Source: JBELMB01 sp042088665
GTDB taxonomy: Bacteria; Pseudomonadota; Alphaproteobacteria; Rhodobacterales; Rhodobacteraceae
Length of the DNA: 31,874 nucleotides
NCBI GenBank assembly: GCA_042088665.1
Contig: JBELMB010000047.1
Span: 1 to 31,874, forward strand
Direction: 5' to 3'
Shown in pieces: positions 1 to 7,763 of the stretch. The notes beneath the pieces were generated by a model that was not told the origin of the DNA, searched no databases, and saw nothing but the letters and a program-made list of their open reading frames with translations. Positions within the stretch are counted from its first letter, which is position 1. Every line of letters begins with the position of its first letter. The position numbers and the translations under genes were made by a program.

Positions 1-64
1 GTAGATGTACTCCGACCCATTTGGTGCAGACTGCAAGTTGTGATCCCGCGGGACCATGTCGACA

Positions 65-164
65 GCCCGGGGTCAACCCCGGGCCACCTCGGGCGCGCGG
101 CTTGGCGACGGTCCTGTCCCCGTCAAGCCGCGCGACGGCCCGTAGCTCGGGGTTGACCCCGAGC
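65..164. repeat. Compound palindromic element (REP/BIME-like), three hairpins
   Basis: Three inverted repeats follow one another. Hairpin 1 is at 65-84 (arms GCCCGGGGT / ACCCCGGGC), hairpin 2 at 94-134 (11-bp arms CGCGCGGCTTG / CAAGCCGCGCG), and hairpin 3 at 145-164 (arms GCTCGGGGT / ACCCCGAGC). The 14-bp core of hairpin 3 is the exact reverse complement of the core of hairpin 1, so the block is itself one large inverted repeat centred near 114. A close relative of hairpin 3 lies at 5958-5977. This is the architecture of paired REP units; whether it terminates an upstream gene or tunes livH expression cannot be told from sequence. No coding region is seen in 1-187. Confidence 0.7.
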
Positions 165-187
165 GCCTCTCGATTTCACAGGGCGCG

Positions 188-1108
188 ATGTCTTTCATCC
201 TCTTGGCCGAGCAGATCCTGAACGGGCTGCAGTTCGGCATCATGCTGTTCCTGATGGCCGCCGGGCTGACACTGATCTTTGGTGTCATGGGCCTGATCAA
301 TCTTGCGCATGGCTCGCTTTACATGATCGGAGCGTTCTGCGCGGCAGCCGTGTCTGCGGCGACTGGGTCCTTTGTATTGGGGCTTGCCGCGGCCCTTGCG
401 GGGGCCGCCGCCATGGGCGCTGTGATCGAGTTGGTCGTGATCCGCCGACTCTATGCGCGCGACCATCTGGATCAGGTGCTGGCGACCTTTGCGCTGATCC
501 TGATCTTCTCGGAAGGCACGCGGTGGCTCTTTGGCTCCTTTCCGCTCTACCTTGATGTGCCTTCTGCGCTGTCCGGACCGGTCACCCTGCCCGGCGGCAT
601 CCAGTACCCGATGTATCGCCTCGCTCTGATCCTGCTGGGCCTCGGCGTGGCGGCAGGTCTGTTCTGGCTCATTGCGCGCACACGCATCGGGATCCAGATC
701 CGCGCCGGTGAAAACGATCGCGAGATGATCGCCGCCCTCGGCGTGAACATTGACGTGCTCTACACGCTGGTCTTTGCCCTAGGCGCAGCGCTGGCCGGGC
801 TGGCCGGGGCGCTTGTGGGTGCGCTGCAATCGGTACAGGTGGGCATGGGCGAACCGGTCCTGATCCTTGCCTTTGTCACCATCGTGATCGGCGGGATCGG
901 TTCGATCAAGGGCGCGCTTGTGGGCGCCCTGCTGGTCGGTCTGACCGATACGCTGGGCTCGGTCTTTCTGCCGCAACTCTTCAAGCTTTTCCTCGCGCCC
1001 GCCGCGGCCACGCAAGTGGGGGCCTCGCTGTCGTCCATGTCGATCTACATCCTGATGGCCGCGGTGCTGGTCTGGCGACCCACGGGCCTGTTCGGGGCAC
1101 GGGCATGA
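188..1108 (+). CDS. Branched-chain amino acid/amide ABC transporter permease (LivH family)
   Basis: This inner-membrane permease is one of the two that form the channel of a HAAT-type ABC importer. The 306-residue protein is strongly hydrophobic throughout. It carries the LivH hallmark INLAHGSLYMIGA (residues 37-49) and the ATPase-contacting cytoplasmic loop RAGENDREMIAALGV (172-186). A GGIGSIKGA segment lies near residues 238-246. Length is typical of LivH (about 290-310). The livM start codon overlaps its stop (ATGA), which argues for translational coupling. The substrate is unknown: this family covers branched-chain amino acids, urea, short-chain amides and others, and no substrate-binding protein gene lies in the window to narrow it. 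It may be just left of position 1. Confidence 0.93.
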   Translation: MSFILLAEQILNGLQFGIMLFLMAAGLTLIFGVMGLINLAHGSLYMIGAFCAAAVSAATGSFVLGLAAALAGAAAMGAVIELVVIRRLYARDHLDQVLATFALILIFSEGTRWLFGSFPLYLDVPSALSGPVTLPGGIQYPMYRLALILLGLGVAAGLFWLIARTRIGIQIRAGENDREMIAALGVNIDVLYTLVFALGAALAGLAGALVGALQSVQVGMGEPVLILAFVTIVIGGIGSIKGALVGALLVGLTDTLGSVFLPQLFKLFLAPAAATQVGASLSSMSIYILMAAVLVWRPTGLFGARA

Positions 1109-2121
1109 GCGCCCTCCCCTCCGATCGCACCCCGGTCCTGACGCCTGAGCGTGGGGTAAACGCCGTCGTTCTGCTGGCCTTGGTGGCGGTGCCACTCTGG
1201 GCACATCTGGCGGATGAACCTTTCACCATCACACTGGCAACGCGCGCGGTGATCCTTGCGCTGGCAGCCGCTGGCCTGAACATCGCGTTGGGGCTGGGCG
1301 GGCTTGTCTCTCTTGGACATGCGGCGTTCTTCGGGCTCGGCGGCTATGCCATGGGCATCCTCGCCTTCCACGCCCAGAACTACAGCCCACTGCTGGAGTG
1401 GCCGTTGCTGATCGAAGGCACCAAATCCATGCCGGTGATCTGGCTCACCGCGACGCTGGTCTCCGCGCTTGTGGCCTTTCTGATCGGGCTTTTGTCGCTG
1501 CGCACCTCGGGTGTCTATTTCATCATGATCACGCTCGCCTTTGGGCAGATGCTCTACTACTTCGCCATCAGCTGGTCGCGCTACGGGGGCGAAGACGGGA
1601 TCTCCATCTACCTGCGCAATGGCTTTCCCGGGTTGAACACGCTGGTGCCGCTGCAGTTCTACGCGCTGTGCCTCGCGGCGCTGGTGCTGGTGCTGGTGCT
1701 GACCGAACGCCTGATGAAAAGCCCCTTTGGCCTCGCCCTCAACGCCGCGCGACAGGCGCCAGAGAGAGTCCGCGCCGTGGGGCTGGATCCCTTCCGGCTG
1801 CAACTGGTGGCGTTTACCCTCTCCGGGGCGATCACCGGGTTGGCCGGGGCGCTGTTCGCGGACCTCAATCGCTTTGTCTCGCCCTCGATGTTCAGCTGGC
1901 AGCTTTCCGGCGAGTTCATCGTCTTCATCATCATCGGAGGCACCGCGCGGCTTTTCGGGCCGGTGATCGGGGCGGTCCTCTTTGTGGTGCTGGAACATTG
2001 GCTCGGTGGGGTGTCGGATTACTGGCACATCTACTTCGGGCTGCTGCTGCTGATGATCGTGCTGTTTGGCCGGGGCGGGGTGATTGGTCTCATCGCTGGC
2101 CGGGGGCGCGCACATGACTGA
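1105..2121 (+). CDS. Branched-chain amino acid/amide ABC transporter permease (LivM family)
   Basis: This second permease of the HAAT-type importer pairs with the LivH-type protein before it. It has 338 residues with an N-terminal membrane segment at about 20-36, then the LivM signature GLGGLVSLGHAAFFGLGGY (63-81). A cytoplasmic coupling loop contains NAARQAPERVRAVGLDP. The length is normal for LivM proteins that lack a fused ATPase. Its ATG overlaps the livH stop by 4 nt and the livG start lies inside its last codons. The four genes are therefore almost certainly one transcript. Substrate is not determinable from the permease. Confidence 0.92.
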   Translation: MSALPSDRTPVLTPERGVNAVVLLALVAVPLWAHLADEPFTITLATRAVILALAAAGLNIALGLGGLVSLGHAAFFGLGGYAMGILAFHAQNYSPLLEWPLLIEGTKSMPVIWLTATLVSALVAFLIGLLSLRTSGVYFIMITLAFGQMLYYFAISWSRYGGEDGISIYLRNGFPGLNTLVPLQFYALCLAALVLVLVLTERLMKSPFGLALNAARQAPERVRAVGLDPFRLQLVAFTLSGAITGLAGALFADLNRFVSPSMFSWQLSGEFIVFIIIGGTARLFGPVIGAVLFVVLEHWLGGVSDYWHIYFGLLLLMIVLFGRGGVIGLIAGRGRAHD

Positions 2122-2863
2122 GGTGGTGCTGGAAACCCGCGGGCTGTCGAAATCCTTTGGCGCGTTGCGCGCGACCGACGATGTGTCGCTGACACTGCGA
2201 CCGGGGGAGATCCACGCGATCATCGGTCCCAACGGGGCCGGCAAATCCACCCTGATCGCCCAGATCGCCGGAGCCCTGCCCCCGGATGCGGGCCAGATCC
2301 GACTTCAGGGACGCGACGTGACGGCGTACAGCACGCAGGCCCGCGCCCGACTTGGCCTCGCGCGGACCTTCCAGATCAGCCAGTTGGCGATGCAGGACAC
2401 GGTCTTGCAAAACGCCTGCCTTGGCGCGATCGGTCAGGGTGGGCGGCCCTGGCGGTTCTGGCGCGCGGCGCTGTCGGACCAGACCCTGCGCGCACGGGCC
2501 GAGGCGGCATTGGAGCGCGTCGGCCTGAGCGCAGAGCGCACAAGCCTGACCGCGGAACTCAGCCATGGCCAGCGGCGTCTGCTGGAGGTCGCCGTGGCGC
2601 TGACCCTTGCGCCGCGGGCCTTCCTGATGGACGAACCGATGGCCGGGCTGGGCACGGAGGGGTCCGCGCAAGTGACGCAGCTCCTTGACGGGTTGCGGCG
2701 CGAAGCACCGATCCTGCTGATCGAACACGACATGGACGCGGTCTTTGCCCTCGCGGACCGGATTTCGGTCCTCGTCTACGGTCAGGTCATCGCCACCGGC
2801 ACGGTCGCGGAGATCCGCAGCAACGCCGACGTACGCGCCGCCTACCTTGGGGATGGCACATGA
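2114..2863 (+). CDS. Branched-chain amino acid/amide ABC transporter ATPase (LivG family)
   Basis: This is one of two ATPases that power the HAAT-type importer. In 249 residues it shows Walker A GPNGAGKST (38-46), a Q-loop region near 87-90, the signature LSHGQRRLLE (149-158, with H in place of the usual G), Walker B AFLMDEP (169-175) and the switch histidine in LIEHDM (H205). The start at 2114 was chosen because ATG lies 8 nt inside livM and gives the normal LivG N-terminus; an in-frame start at 2084 would add ten residues unlike the family. Its stop overlaps the livF start by 4 nt. Confidence 0.92.
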   Translation: MTEVVLETRGLSKSFGALRATDDVSLTLRPGEIHAIIGPNGAGKSTLIAQIAGALPPDAGQIRLQGRDVTAYSTQARARLGLARTFQISQLAMQDTVLQNACLGAIGQGGRPWRFWRAALSDQTLRARAEAALERVGLSAERTSLTAELSHGQRRLLEVAVALTLAPRAFLMDEPMAGLGTEGSAQVTQLLDGLRREAPILLIEHDMDAVFALADRISVLVYGQVIATGTVAEIRSNADVRAAYLGDGT

Positions 2864-3549
2864 GCGCACTTCTTGAGCTTTCGGATGTCAGCGCCCGCTA
2901 CGGGGCCTCGCAGGCGCTGTTCGGCGTCGACCTGCATCTGGCCGAGGGCGATGTCCTGGCGCTGATGGGACGCAATGGCATGGGCAAGACCACCACGGTC
3001 AAGAGCATCTGCCGCCTCGTCAGCACAAACGGCACGCTGCGCTTTGCAGGGCAGGATCTGACCCCTCTCAGTTCCCATCGCGCCGCGCGCCTCGGCCTCG
3101 GGCTGGTGCCCGAAGGGCGGCGCTGCTTTGCCGATCTTACGGTGCAGGAGAACCTGATCGCTGCCGCACGCTCCGGCCCCTGGACCGAGGCGCGGGTCGG
3201 CGCTCTGTTCCCCCGACTCGCGGAGCGGGCACAACAGAGGGCGCGGTCGCTCTCTGGCGGCGAGCAACAGATGCTGGCGATTGGACGCGCCCTGATGACC
3301 AACCCCCGGCTGCTGATCCTTGACGAGGCAACAGAGGGGCTTGCTCCGATCATCCGACAGGAAATCTGGTCCGTTGTGCGCCAACTGAAGGCAGAGACAG
3401 GGCTGGCGCTGGTGATCGTGGACAAGTCACTGCGCGAGTTGGCGACGGTCTGCGACAAGGCCGTGATCCTCGAACGCGGGCGCTCTGTCTGGTCGGGGAA
3501 TTTCGCGGATCTGGACGCCGAAACGGCAGAGCGTTTTCTGGGCGTCTGA
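2860..3549 (+). CDS. Branched-chain amino acid/amide ABC transporter ATPase (LivF family)
   Basis: This is the second ATPase of the importer and the last gene of the liv-type operon. The 229-residue protein has Walker A GRNGMGKTT (37-45), signature LSGGEQQ (131-137) and Walker B LLILDEA (151-157) followed by TEGLAP. The switch position reads VIVDKS, so the usual histidine is replaced by lysine. LivF proteins commonly lack this histidine, so this is a family trait and does not show that the ATPase is dead. A long imperfect stem-loop follows the stop codon (3551-3602) and probably closes the transcript. Confidence 0.92.
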   Translation: MSALLELSDVSARYGASQALFGVDLHLAEGDVLALMGRNGMGKTTTVKSICRLVSTNGTLRFAGQDLTPLSSHRAARLGLGLVPEGRRCFADLTVQENLIAAARSGPWTEARVGALFPRLAERAQQRARSLSGGEQQMLAIGRALMTNPRLLILDEATEGLAPIIRQEIWSVVRQLKAETGLALVIVDKSLRELATVCDKAVILERGRSVWSGNFADLDAETAERFLGV

Positions 3550-3550
3550 A

Positions 3551-3602
3551 GGATCACTCCGCTGCGGCGGCCGGGTCGTTTCGCGACCAAGGCCCGTGAT
3601 CC
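3551..3602. terminator. Probable terminator stem-loop after livF
   Basis: An interrupted inverted repeat starts 1 nt after the livF stop. Outer arms are GGATCAC (3551-3557) and GTGATCC (3596-3602), middle arms GGCC (3569-3572) and GGCC (3591-3594), inner arms GGTCG (3574-3578) and CGACC (3584-3588). No T-run follows, so it is not a textbook intrinsic terminator. The rest of 3603-3756 shows no gene or clear signal; it separates the liv operon from the oppositely oriented cytochrome gene. Confidence 0.5.
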
Positions 3603-3756
3603 AGCCGTGTCACTCGCCCCAGGCGGTCAGGGTCGCGTTACATGAAAAACAACCCTAACGGTACTCCGGCTGGATTGCCTCAGTGGGGATCACGGAAGTA
3701 TCGCCGAAACAGCGCGCCCTGCTTACCCGCCCGGCAAGAGTTGGGTCTTGGCCTCT

Positions 3757-4173
3757 TCACTCACGCGTTTGCTGGATCGATTCGATGTATTCCAGCAGGG
3801 CGACCAGCTTGCGCGGGGTCGGCGTCTGCACCCCGTCGCCACTGTCAAAGGGGATCAGGTCACCTTCCAACAGTGCCCCGAATTCCGGCATACCCGGCCC
3901 CTCCAGCCCGGAGCGCGCATAGCCGTCGATCACCGACATCACCCGTGCCCGCGGGAAGTTACCCTTTTCGCGCACCCCGATCAGCGTCAGGTCGCGGGGC
4001 GCTTTTTGCATCTGGCGCGCCATCGGCCCTTCGCCTTTGCCATCCTCGCCATGACAGGTCGCGCAATTCGCCATGAACAGGCCCTTGCCGTCCCCCGGCC
4101 CAGGCATTTCCACTTCTGGCGTGCAGGCACCAAGCATCAGAATTGTCAGGCAAGCCCCTGCTTTATAGCACAT
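3757..4173 (-). CDS. Lipoprotein c-type cytochrome, 138 aa
   Basis: This is a small monohaem cytochrome c, predicted to be exported and lipid-anchored, acting in electron transfer at the periplasmic face. The N-terminus has a short hydrophobic signal ending in the lipobox LGAC (Cys17). The haem-binding motif CATCH lies at 37-41 and a likely distal ligand Met95 is in GPGMPEF. I chose the ATG at 4173 over the one at 4182. The Shine-Dalgarno GAGGA (4183-4187) touches the upstream ATG but is well spaced for the downstream one. Its C-terminal half resembles the neighbouring 214-aa cytochrome, so the two look like diverged tandem copies. Redox partner unknown; no oxidase or dehydrogenase gene is adjacent. 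Confidence 0.85.
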   Translation of the reverse strand: MCYKAGACLTILMLGACTPEVEMPGPGDGKGLFMANCATCHGEDGKGEGPMARQMQKAPRDLTLIGVREKGNFPRARVMSVIDGYARSGLEGPGMPEFGALLEGDLIPFDSGDGVQTPTPRKLVALLEYIESIQQTRE

Positions 4174-4286
4174 TTTTGCCATTCCTCATGTATTGCATCA
4201 GACGTCAGGAAAACCGGTCCCGGCGCCCCGCACAGCTTTCCGCCAGAGCGGCGCGGCCCCAAAGGCCCGCGCAGCCCCGGATCTGA

Positions 4287-4931
4287 TCAAACCTGAAGGC
4301 TTTCGAGGTAGACCAAGACGTCCAGCAGCCCCTGCGGTGCGAGGATCATCTCGCCCGCCGGCGTGACCCATTCCACCAGCCCCTCGTCCATCGTAGTGCC
4401 GAATTGCGGCATTGCCCCGCGGTGGTACGCCCCCGGCGCCGCCTGAACCGTATCGATCACGCGCTGCGCCGGAAAAGCCCCGCCAGCATTGACGCTGAGC
4501 GTGGTCAGATCCGAAGGTTTGACTGGCAAGTCACTGGCAAAGCGCCCATTTCCATGAGCCGCCTGACCATGGCAATCCTTGCAATAGCTGGCATAGATAC
4601 CCGCGCCGGGCGCCGTCGACACCTCCATCGGAGCCACGACAGAGACATGCGGCTCGACCAGCAGCGGCGGACGCGTCACTGGCCCGCTGAGGGTCAGGAA
4701 GGGGCGTGCCGCCTGGCTTTCAACCGGTGCTGGGCGCGAGGCCTGTTCCTGCACCGGTGCGGCAACCACCGGTGGCTGTGTCAGCGCGGTCGTTTCCACG
4801 GTTTCCTGCGGCGCCGCGAAAGGCACGGATTGTATCACGGCCTCAGAGCGTTGCGGTTGCACCAAACGTTCCAGCAAAGCGCAGCCGCTGACACTCAGCC
4901 CGGCGCAAAGCAAAATTATCCCCCGTTTCAT
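4287..4931 (-). CDS. Lipoprotein c-type cytochrome with long linker, 214 aa
   Basis: This is an exported, lipid-anchored monohaem cytochrome c. The lipobox VSGC puts the modified Cys at 17. It is followed by about 90 residues rich in Pro, Ala, Val and Gln that look like a flexible tether, and then a compact cytochrome domain with CKDCH (117-121) and probable distal Met174 in GAMPQFG. The C-terminus ends LLDVLVYLESLQV, matching KLVALLEYIESIQ of the downstream cytochrome. The ATG at 4931 gives a clean signal peptide; a GTG at 4937 is an alternative with somewhat better spacing to AAGGGA. It is divergent from the thioesterase gene at 5065. Function beyond electron transfer is unknown. Confidence 0.83.
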   Translation of the reverse strand: MKRGIILLCAGLSVSGCALLERLVQPQRSEAVIQSVPFAAPQETVETTALTQPPVVAAPVQEQASRPAPVESQAARPFLTLSGPVTRPPLLVEPHVSVVAPMEVSTAPGAGIYASYCKDCHGQAAHGNGRFASDLPVKPSDLTTLSVNAGGAFPAQRVIDTVQAAPGAYHRGAMPQFGTTMDEGLVEWVTPAGEMILAPQGLLDVLVYLESLQV

Positions 4932-5064
4932 CCCCACGGTTGTCCCTTTCTTTATTCTGTCCCCAGGCCTATCCACTGCGCTTGTGTGCACAAGTGGCCG
5001 TCCGATCGCGGGGTGACAGTTCCCTCACCGACAGCCATTGTGAAACCAAACACTGGAGAGACTC

Positions 5065-5472
5065 ATGCTTGATCTTGCCACCGCACAAGCCGCGTTAGAA
5101 GAGAATTTCGCCCCTTGGGTGAAATCTTTGAAGCCGAAAGTGACAGAAATCACGCCCTTGCAGGCTGTTCTTGAGATTCCAGTTGAACCAGAGATTGCAC
5201 GTATAGGTGGTATCGTGTGTGGACAGGCGCTCGCGGCGCTGGCCGACACCAGCATGGTCTTCGCCTGTGCGGGGCATCTGGGGGCCTTCACGCTGGTGGC
5301 CACCACCAACCTCGAGACGCGCTTTCTCAGCGCGGCCAAGGGCGACACGGTGCGCTGCACGGCGCGGGTGATCCGCGGTGGGCGGTCGTTGATCTTTGCC
5401 GAGGCGCGTCTGGTGCGCCTGCCTGACGGCAAGGACGTCGCCGCGGCCAGCGCAACGTTCTTCAAACCATGA
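5065..5472 (+). CDS. PaaI-type hotdog thioesterase
   Basis: The 135-residue protein has the single hotdog-fold layout of PaaI/YdiI-type acyl-CoA thioesterases. A central helix segment GGIVCGQALAALADTS (48-63) carries the conserved Asp61. A TNLETRFLSAAKGDTV strand region (81-96) follows. The usual HGG at the start of the central helix is here VCGQ, so the family histidine is not visible; substrate and even activity are uncertain. A Shine-Dalgarno GGAGAG lies 5 nt before the ATG. The next gene follows 8 nt after its stop, so both are probably co-transcribed. Confidence 0.8.
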   Translation: MLDLATAQAALEENFAPWVKSLKPKVTEITPLQAVLEIPVEPEIARIGGIVCGQALAALADTSMVFACAGHLGAFTLVATTNLETRFLSAAKGDTVRCTARVIRGGRSLIFAEARLVRLPDGKDVAAASATFFKP

Positions 5473-5480
5473 GGGAACCA

Positions 5481-5915
5481 ATGGCAACTTACGCGGTGGT
5501 GATGCTCTTGGCTGGCGTGGGGATCCCGCTTCTCGCGGCGCTGAATGCCGCCCTCGGGCTGCGGTTGGGCACGCCGGCGGCGGCGGCCGTGGTGCTGTTC
5601 TGCGTCGCACTGACAGCGAGCCTCCTGGCTTGGGCGCTGACAGGCGGCAGCGGATTGTCCAAGGTGGCAGAGGCACCGCGCCATTTGCTGTTGGGCGGGG
5701 TACTGGTCGCCTTTTACGTGTTGTCCGTCACGACGATTGCCCCGCGGTTCGGCGTCGGCAATGCCGTTTTCTTCGTGCTGTTGGGACAGTTGATCAGCGC
5801 CGCCGCGATCGACCATTTCGGCCTCTTTGGTGCCCGCGTCAGTCCCCTGACACTGACCCGCGCCACTGGCATCGCCTTCATGGCCGTGGGGGTCTGGATC
5901 ACGCAGCGTGCCTGA
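5481..5915 (+). CDS. DMT-family membrane protein (YdcZ/DUF606 type)
   Basis: This is a 144-residue integral membrane protein with about five hydrophobic segments, one half the size of ordinary EamA transporters. It matches the small YdcZ-like DMT proteins in its first segment (LLAGVGIPLLAALNAALG) and in the final GIAFMAVGVWI helix. The ATG at 5481 was chosen because AGGGA precedes it at a usual distance; an ATG at 5469 overlapping the thioesterase stop is possible and would add four residues. The substrate is unknown. It converges with the dehydrogenase gene that ends at 5967. Confidence 0.75.
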   Translation: MATYAVVMLLAGVGIPLLAALNAALGLRLGTPAAAAVVLFCVALTASLLAWALTGGSGLSKVAEAPRHLLLGGVLVAFYVLSVTTIAPRFGVGNAVFFVLLGQLISAAAIDHFGLFGARVSPLTLTRATGIAFMAVGVWITQRA

Positions 5916-5950
5916 GGCGGGTGACACGACCGACCGCCACCAGCGCACCA

Positions 5951-5978
5951 GCCCGTAGCGCGGGGTTTACCCCGCGCC
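5951..5978. repeat. REP-like hairpin, third copy, overlapping a stop codon
   Basis: Arms GCGCGGGGT (5958-5966) and ACCCCGCGC (5969-5977) enclose a 2-nt loop. Together with the preceding CCCGTA it matches 139-164 (CCCGTAGC, then CGGGGT, ACCCCG and GC in the same order). Arm changes are compensated on both sides. It lies between convergent genes, and the dehydrogenase stop codon (complement of 5967-5969) sits in the loop. It may act as a bidirectional terminator. Confidence 0.7.
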
Positions 5979-6947
5979 CGCCAACGCCTGAAGTTGCGCA
6001 ACCATCGTGTCCGGCACCTCGACCTCCGCCACCGGCGTCTTGCCCTGACCCGGCATGCGACACCCTTCGTCCCGCGCGACCAGTTCCGCGAGGTGCTGCA
6101 TCCGCGCGTAGAACCCCGCCTCGCGCGGATGGATCAAGACAAAGTACTGCCCGAGGTCGTGCGGCTTGCCTTCCGGTGTCTTCAGCGCGCCCACTTCCGT
6201 GCTCAGCACGCCGCCGCCCAGACAGGCTGCGAGGATCTCTGCCATCAGCCCAAAGCCCCAGCCCTTGTATCCCCCCGCGCTCGTCATGGAGCCTGTCACA
6301 GCGACGGCCGGATCCGTGGTTGGCTGGCCTTCGGGGTCCAGCGCCCAGCCTTCGGGGATCGCCTCACCCGCCGCCTTGGCCATGGTGATGCGCCCCAGCG
6401 CCACCGTGGTCGTCGACTGGTCGAACATCATGGCCACGCCTCCGGCCCCGTCCGGCACCGCAAAGGCAATCGGGTTCGTGCCGATCACCCGCGTCTTGCC
6501 GCCCGGAGGCGCCACGATGGGCGAAGCATTGGTCAGGCCCAGCGCGAGGCACCCGCGCTCCGCGATGGCCTGACTGAAGTAACCCAGCGCCGTGCAGGTA
6601 TGCGCATTGTACAGCGCGAGGCTGGCCACGCCATTCTCTTCGGCCGCGGCAAGCGCCGTGTCGAGCCCGGCGCGGAACGCCACCTGTGCAAAGCCATGCC
6701 CGGCGTCGACCCGCACCTCCGCGGCGCGTGGCCGCGAGACCTGCGGAGCAACCTGCCCGTCCACGCGTCCGCTGCGCAATTGCAGGCAGTAGCTTTCAAG
6801 ATAGTAAAGGCCACAGATCCGGTTCTGCCGCGCCTCTGCCCAGGCAATCGCCCGGGCCATCTCTGCCGCAACATCCTCGCGTGCCCCATGCGCGCGCATG
6901 GCGGTTGCGCTCAATTCCTCGATCTGTGCCACTGAAAGCATCGCCAT
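5967..6947 (-). CDS. Ldh-family NAD(P)-dependent 2-hydroxyacid oxidoreductase
   Basis: This 326-residue protein belongs to the malate/L-lactate dehydrogenase type 2 family, distinct from the Rossmann-fold LDHs. Family members oxidise or reduce 2-keto/2-hydroxy (or imino) acids: malate, sulfolactate (ComC), ureidoglycolate (AllD) and piperideine-2-carboxylate. Visible family features are the N-terminal helical part, GTNPIAFAVP and the late GYKGWGFGLMAEILAACLGGG-type segment. Length is normal (about 330-350). Start at 6947 has GGAGAG upstream. The exact substrate cannot be assigned; the neighbours (a DMT protein and a metallopeptidase-like gene) give no hint. Confidence 0.82.
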   Translation of the reverse strand: MAMLSVAQIEELSATAMRAHGAREDVAAEMARAIAWAEARQNRICGLYYLESYCLQLRSGRVDGQVAPQVSRPRAAEVRVDAGHGFAQVAFRAGLDTALAAAEENGVASLALYNAHTCTALGYFSQAIAERGCLALGLTNASPIVAPPGGKTRVIGTNPIAFAVPDGAGGVAMMFDQSTTTVALGRITMAKAAGEAIPEGWALDPEGQPTTDPAVAVTGSMTSAGGYKGWGFGLMAEILAACLGGGVLSTEVGALKTPEGKPHDLGQYFVLIHPREAGFYARMQHLAELVARDEGCRMPGQGKTPVAEVEVPDTMVAQLQALAGAG

Positions 6948-7145
6948 TGCGGGTCTCTCCTGTCTTTTGGCCCGTCACCTGTTCGCACGTCCGGGCGTGA
7001 TCTCCGGACCTGATCCTATCGCTGCGCAGTGTCAAAGACCACCAGTGCTGCGCGCCGGCTTGACGGCGCAGCAACATGCGCCAACACTCGCGTAACGGGT
7101 GTCGAACGCAAAAAAACACCCCAGTGTTGTTATTGGAGATCCGCC

Positions 7146-7724
7146 ATGGCCTTTGCCTATATGCCCATCAACGGGTTCGATCGCAGTCCCGAAATCGAAG
7201 TGGCACGCGCCTTCGCCTATCTGGGCAAGTCTGCGTTTGCCAACGAGATCATCACGGAATTGACCAACATTACAGCGGTGATCACCATTCAGGTCGGGCT
7301 GGGTGTCGAACCGGGCTACCTGCACCCCAGCGCAGGCGAGGACCATGGCGGCATCGTCCGCTGGGATCCGGGGTTCGTCCTGAACGTCACCGACAAGGCA
7401 AGCTCCGCCTCAGGCACACAGATCGTCCGGCCAAAGGTGCCGTGGGTCGAGCAGCACAAGGAACGGCACGGCTTCCTCAACCTCAAATCCCGGCGTCTGG
7501 ACAAGCCCGGTACGCTGTCTCCGGCCATGGGGTTGATGCATGAATTGGGCCATGCGCATCAGTTCCAGCAGAACCCGGAGGGTTTTCGCGAGGTCAAGCG
7601 CAATGCAAGGTCATTTCTCCTTGAGGACAACAATGTCGCCGGTATCGAAAACACCGTCTGTCTGGAACTGAACAAGGCAGGCGCCTCCGAAGGCCTGCGC
7701 TGGGATTACTACCACTCGGGCTGA
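7146..7724 (+). CDS. Zinc-metallopeptidase-like protein with HELGH motif (M91/NleD-like)
   Basis: This 192-residue protein carries a complete zincin motif HELGH (132-136) within a stretch MGLMHELGHAHQFQQ. A downstream segment LEDNNVAGIENTVCLELN (about 159-176) offers Glu160 or Glu168 as third metal ligand. This arrangement (HELxHA, then a Glu-rich VxGxEN stretch) is that of the M91 effector-protease-like proteins such as NleD. The assignment rests on motif order only. No signal peptide is visible. The ATG at 7146 is preceded by GGAG; a possible hairpin AACAC/GTGTT lies at 7115-7128 in the leader. No secretion-system or toxin-partner gene is nearby, so the role is unknown. Confidence 0.6.
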   Translation: MAFAYMPINGFDRSPEIEVARAFAYLGKSAFANEIITELTNITAVITIQVGLGVEPGYLHPSAGEDHGGIVRWDPGFVLNVTDKASSASGTQIVRPKVPWVEQHKERHGFLNLKSRRLDKPGTLSPAMGLMHELGHAHQFQQNPEGFREVKRNARSFLLEDNNVAGIENTVCLELNKAGASEGLRWDYYHSG

Positions 7725-7763
7725 TCCGCCCGATCCGCAAGCCTGATCCGCAAGCCTGATCCG

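Noticed and set aside
71..158. GGTCAA at 71-76 and TTGACC at 153-158 as RutR half-sites upstream of livH
   Set aside because: Both are parts of the GC-rich palindromic repeat units, are far apart in the wrong order, and lack the RutR spacing.
1045..2250. 401-residue open frame on the minus strand across livM
   Set aside because: It is antisense to clearly recognisable liv genes and its translation is low-complexity His/Gln/Arg/Pro sequence typical of a GC-rich shadow frame.
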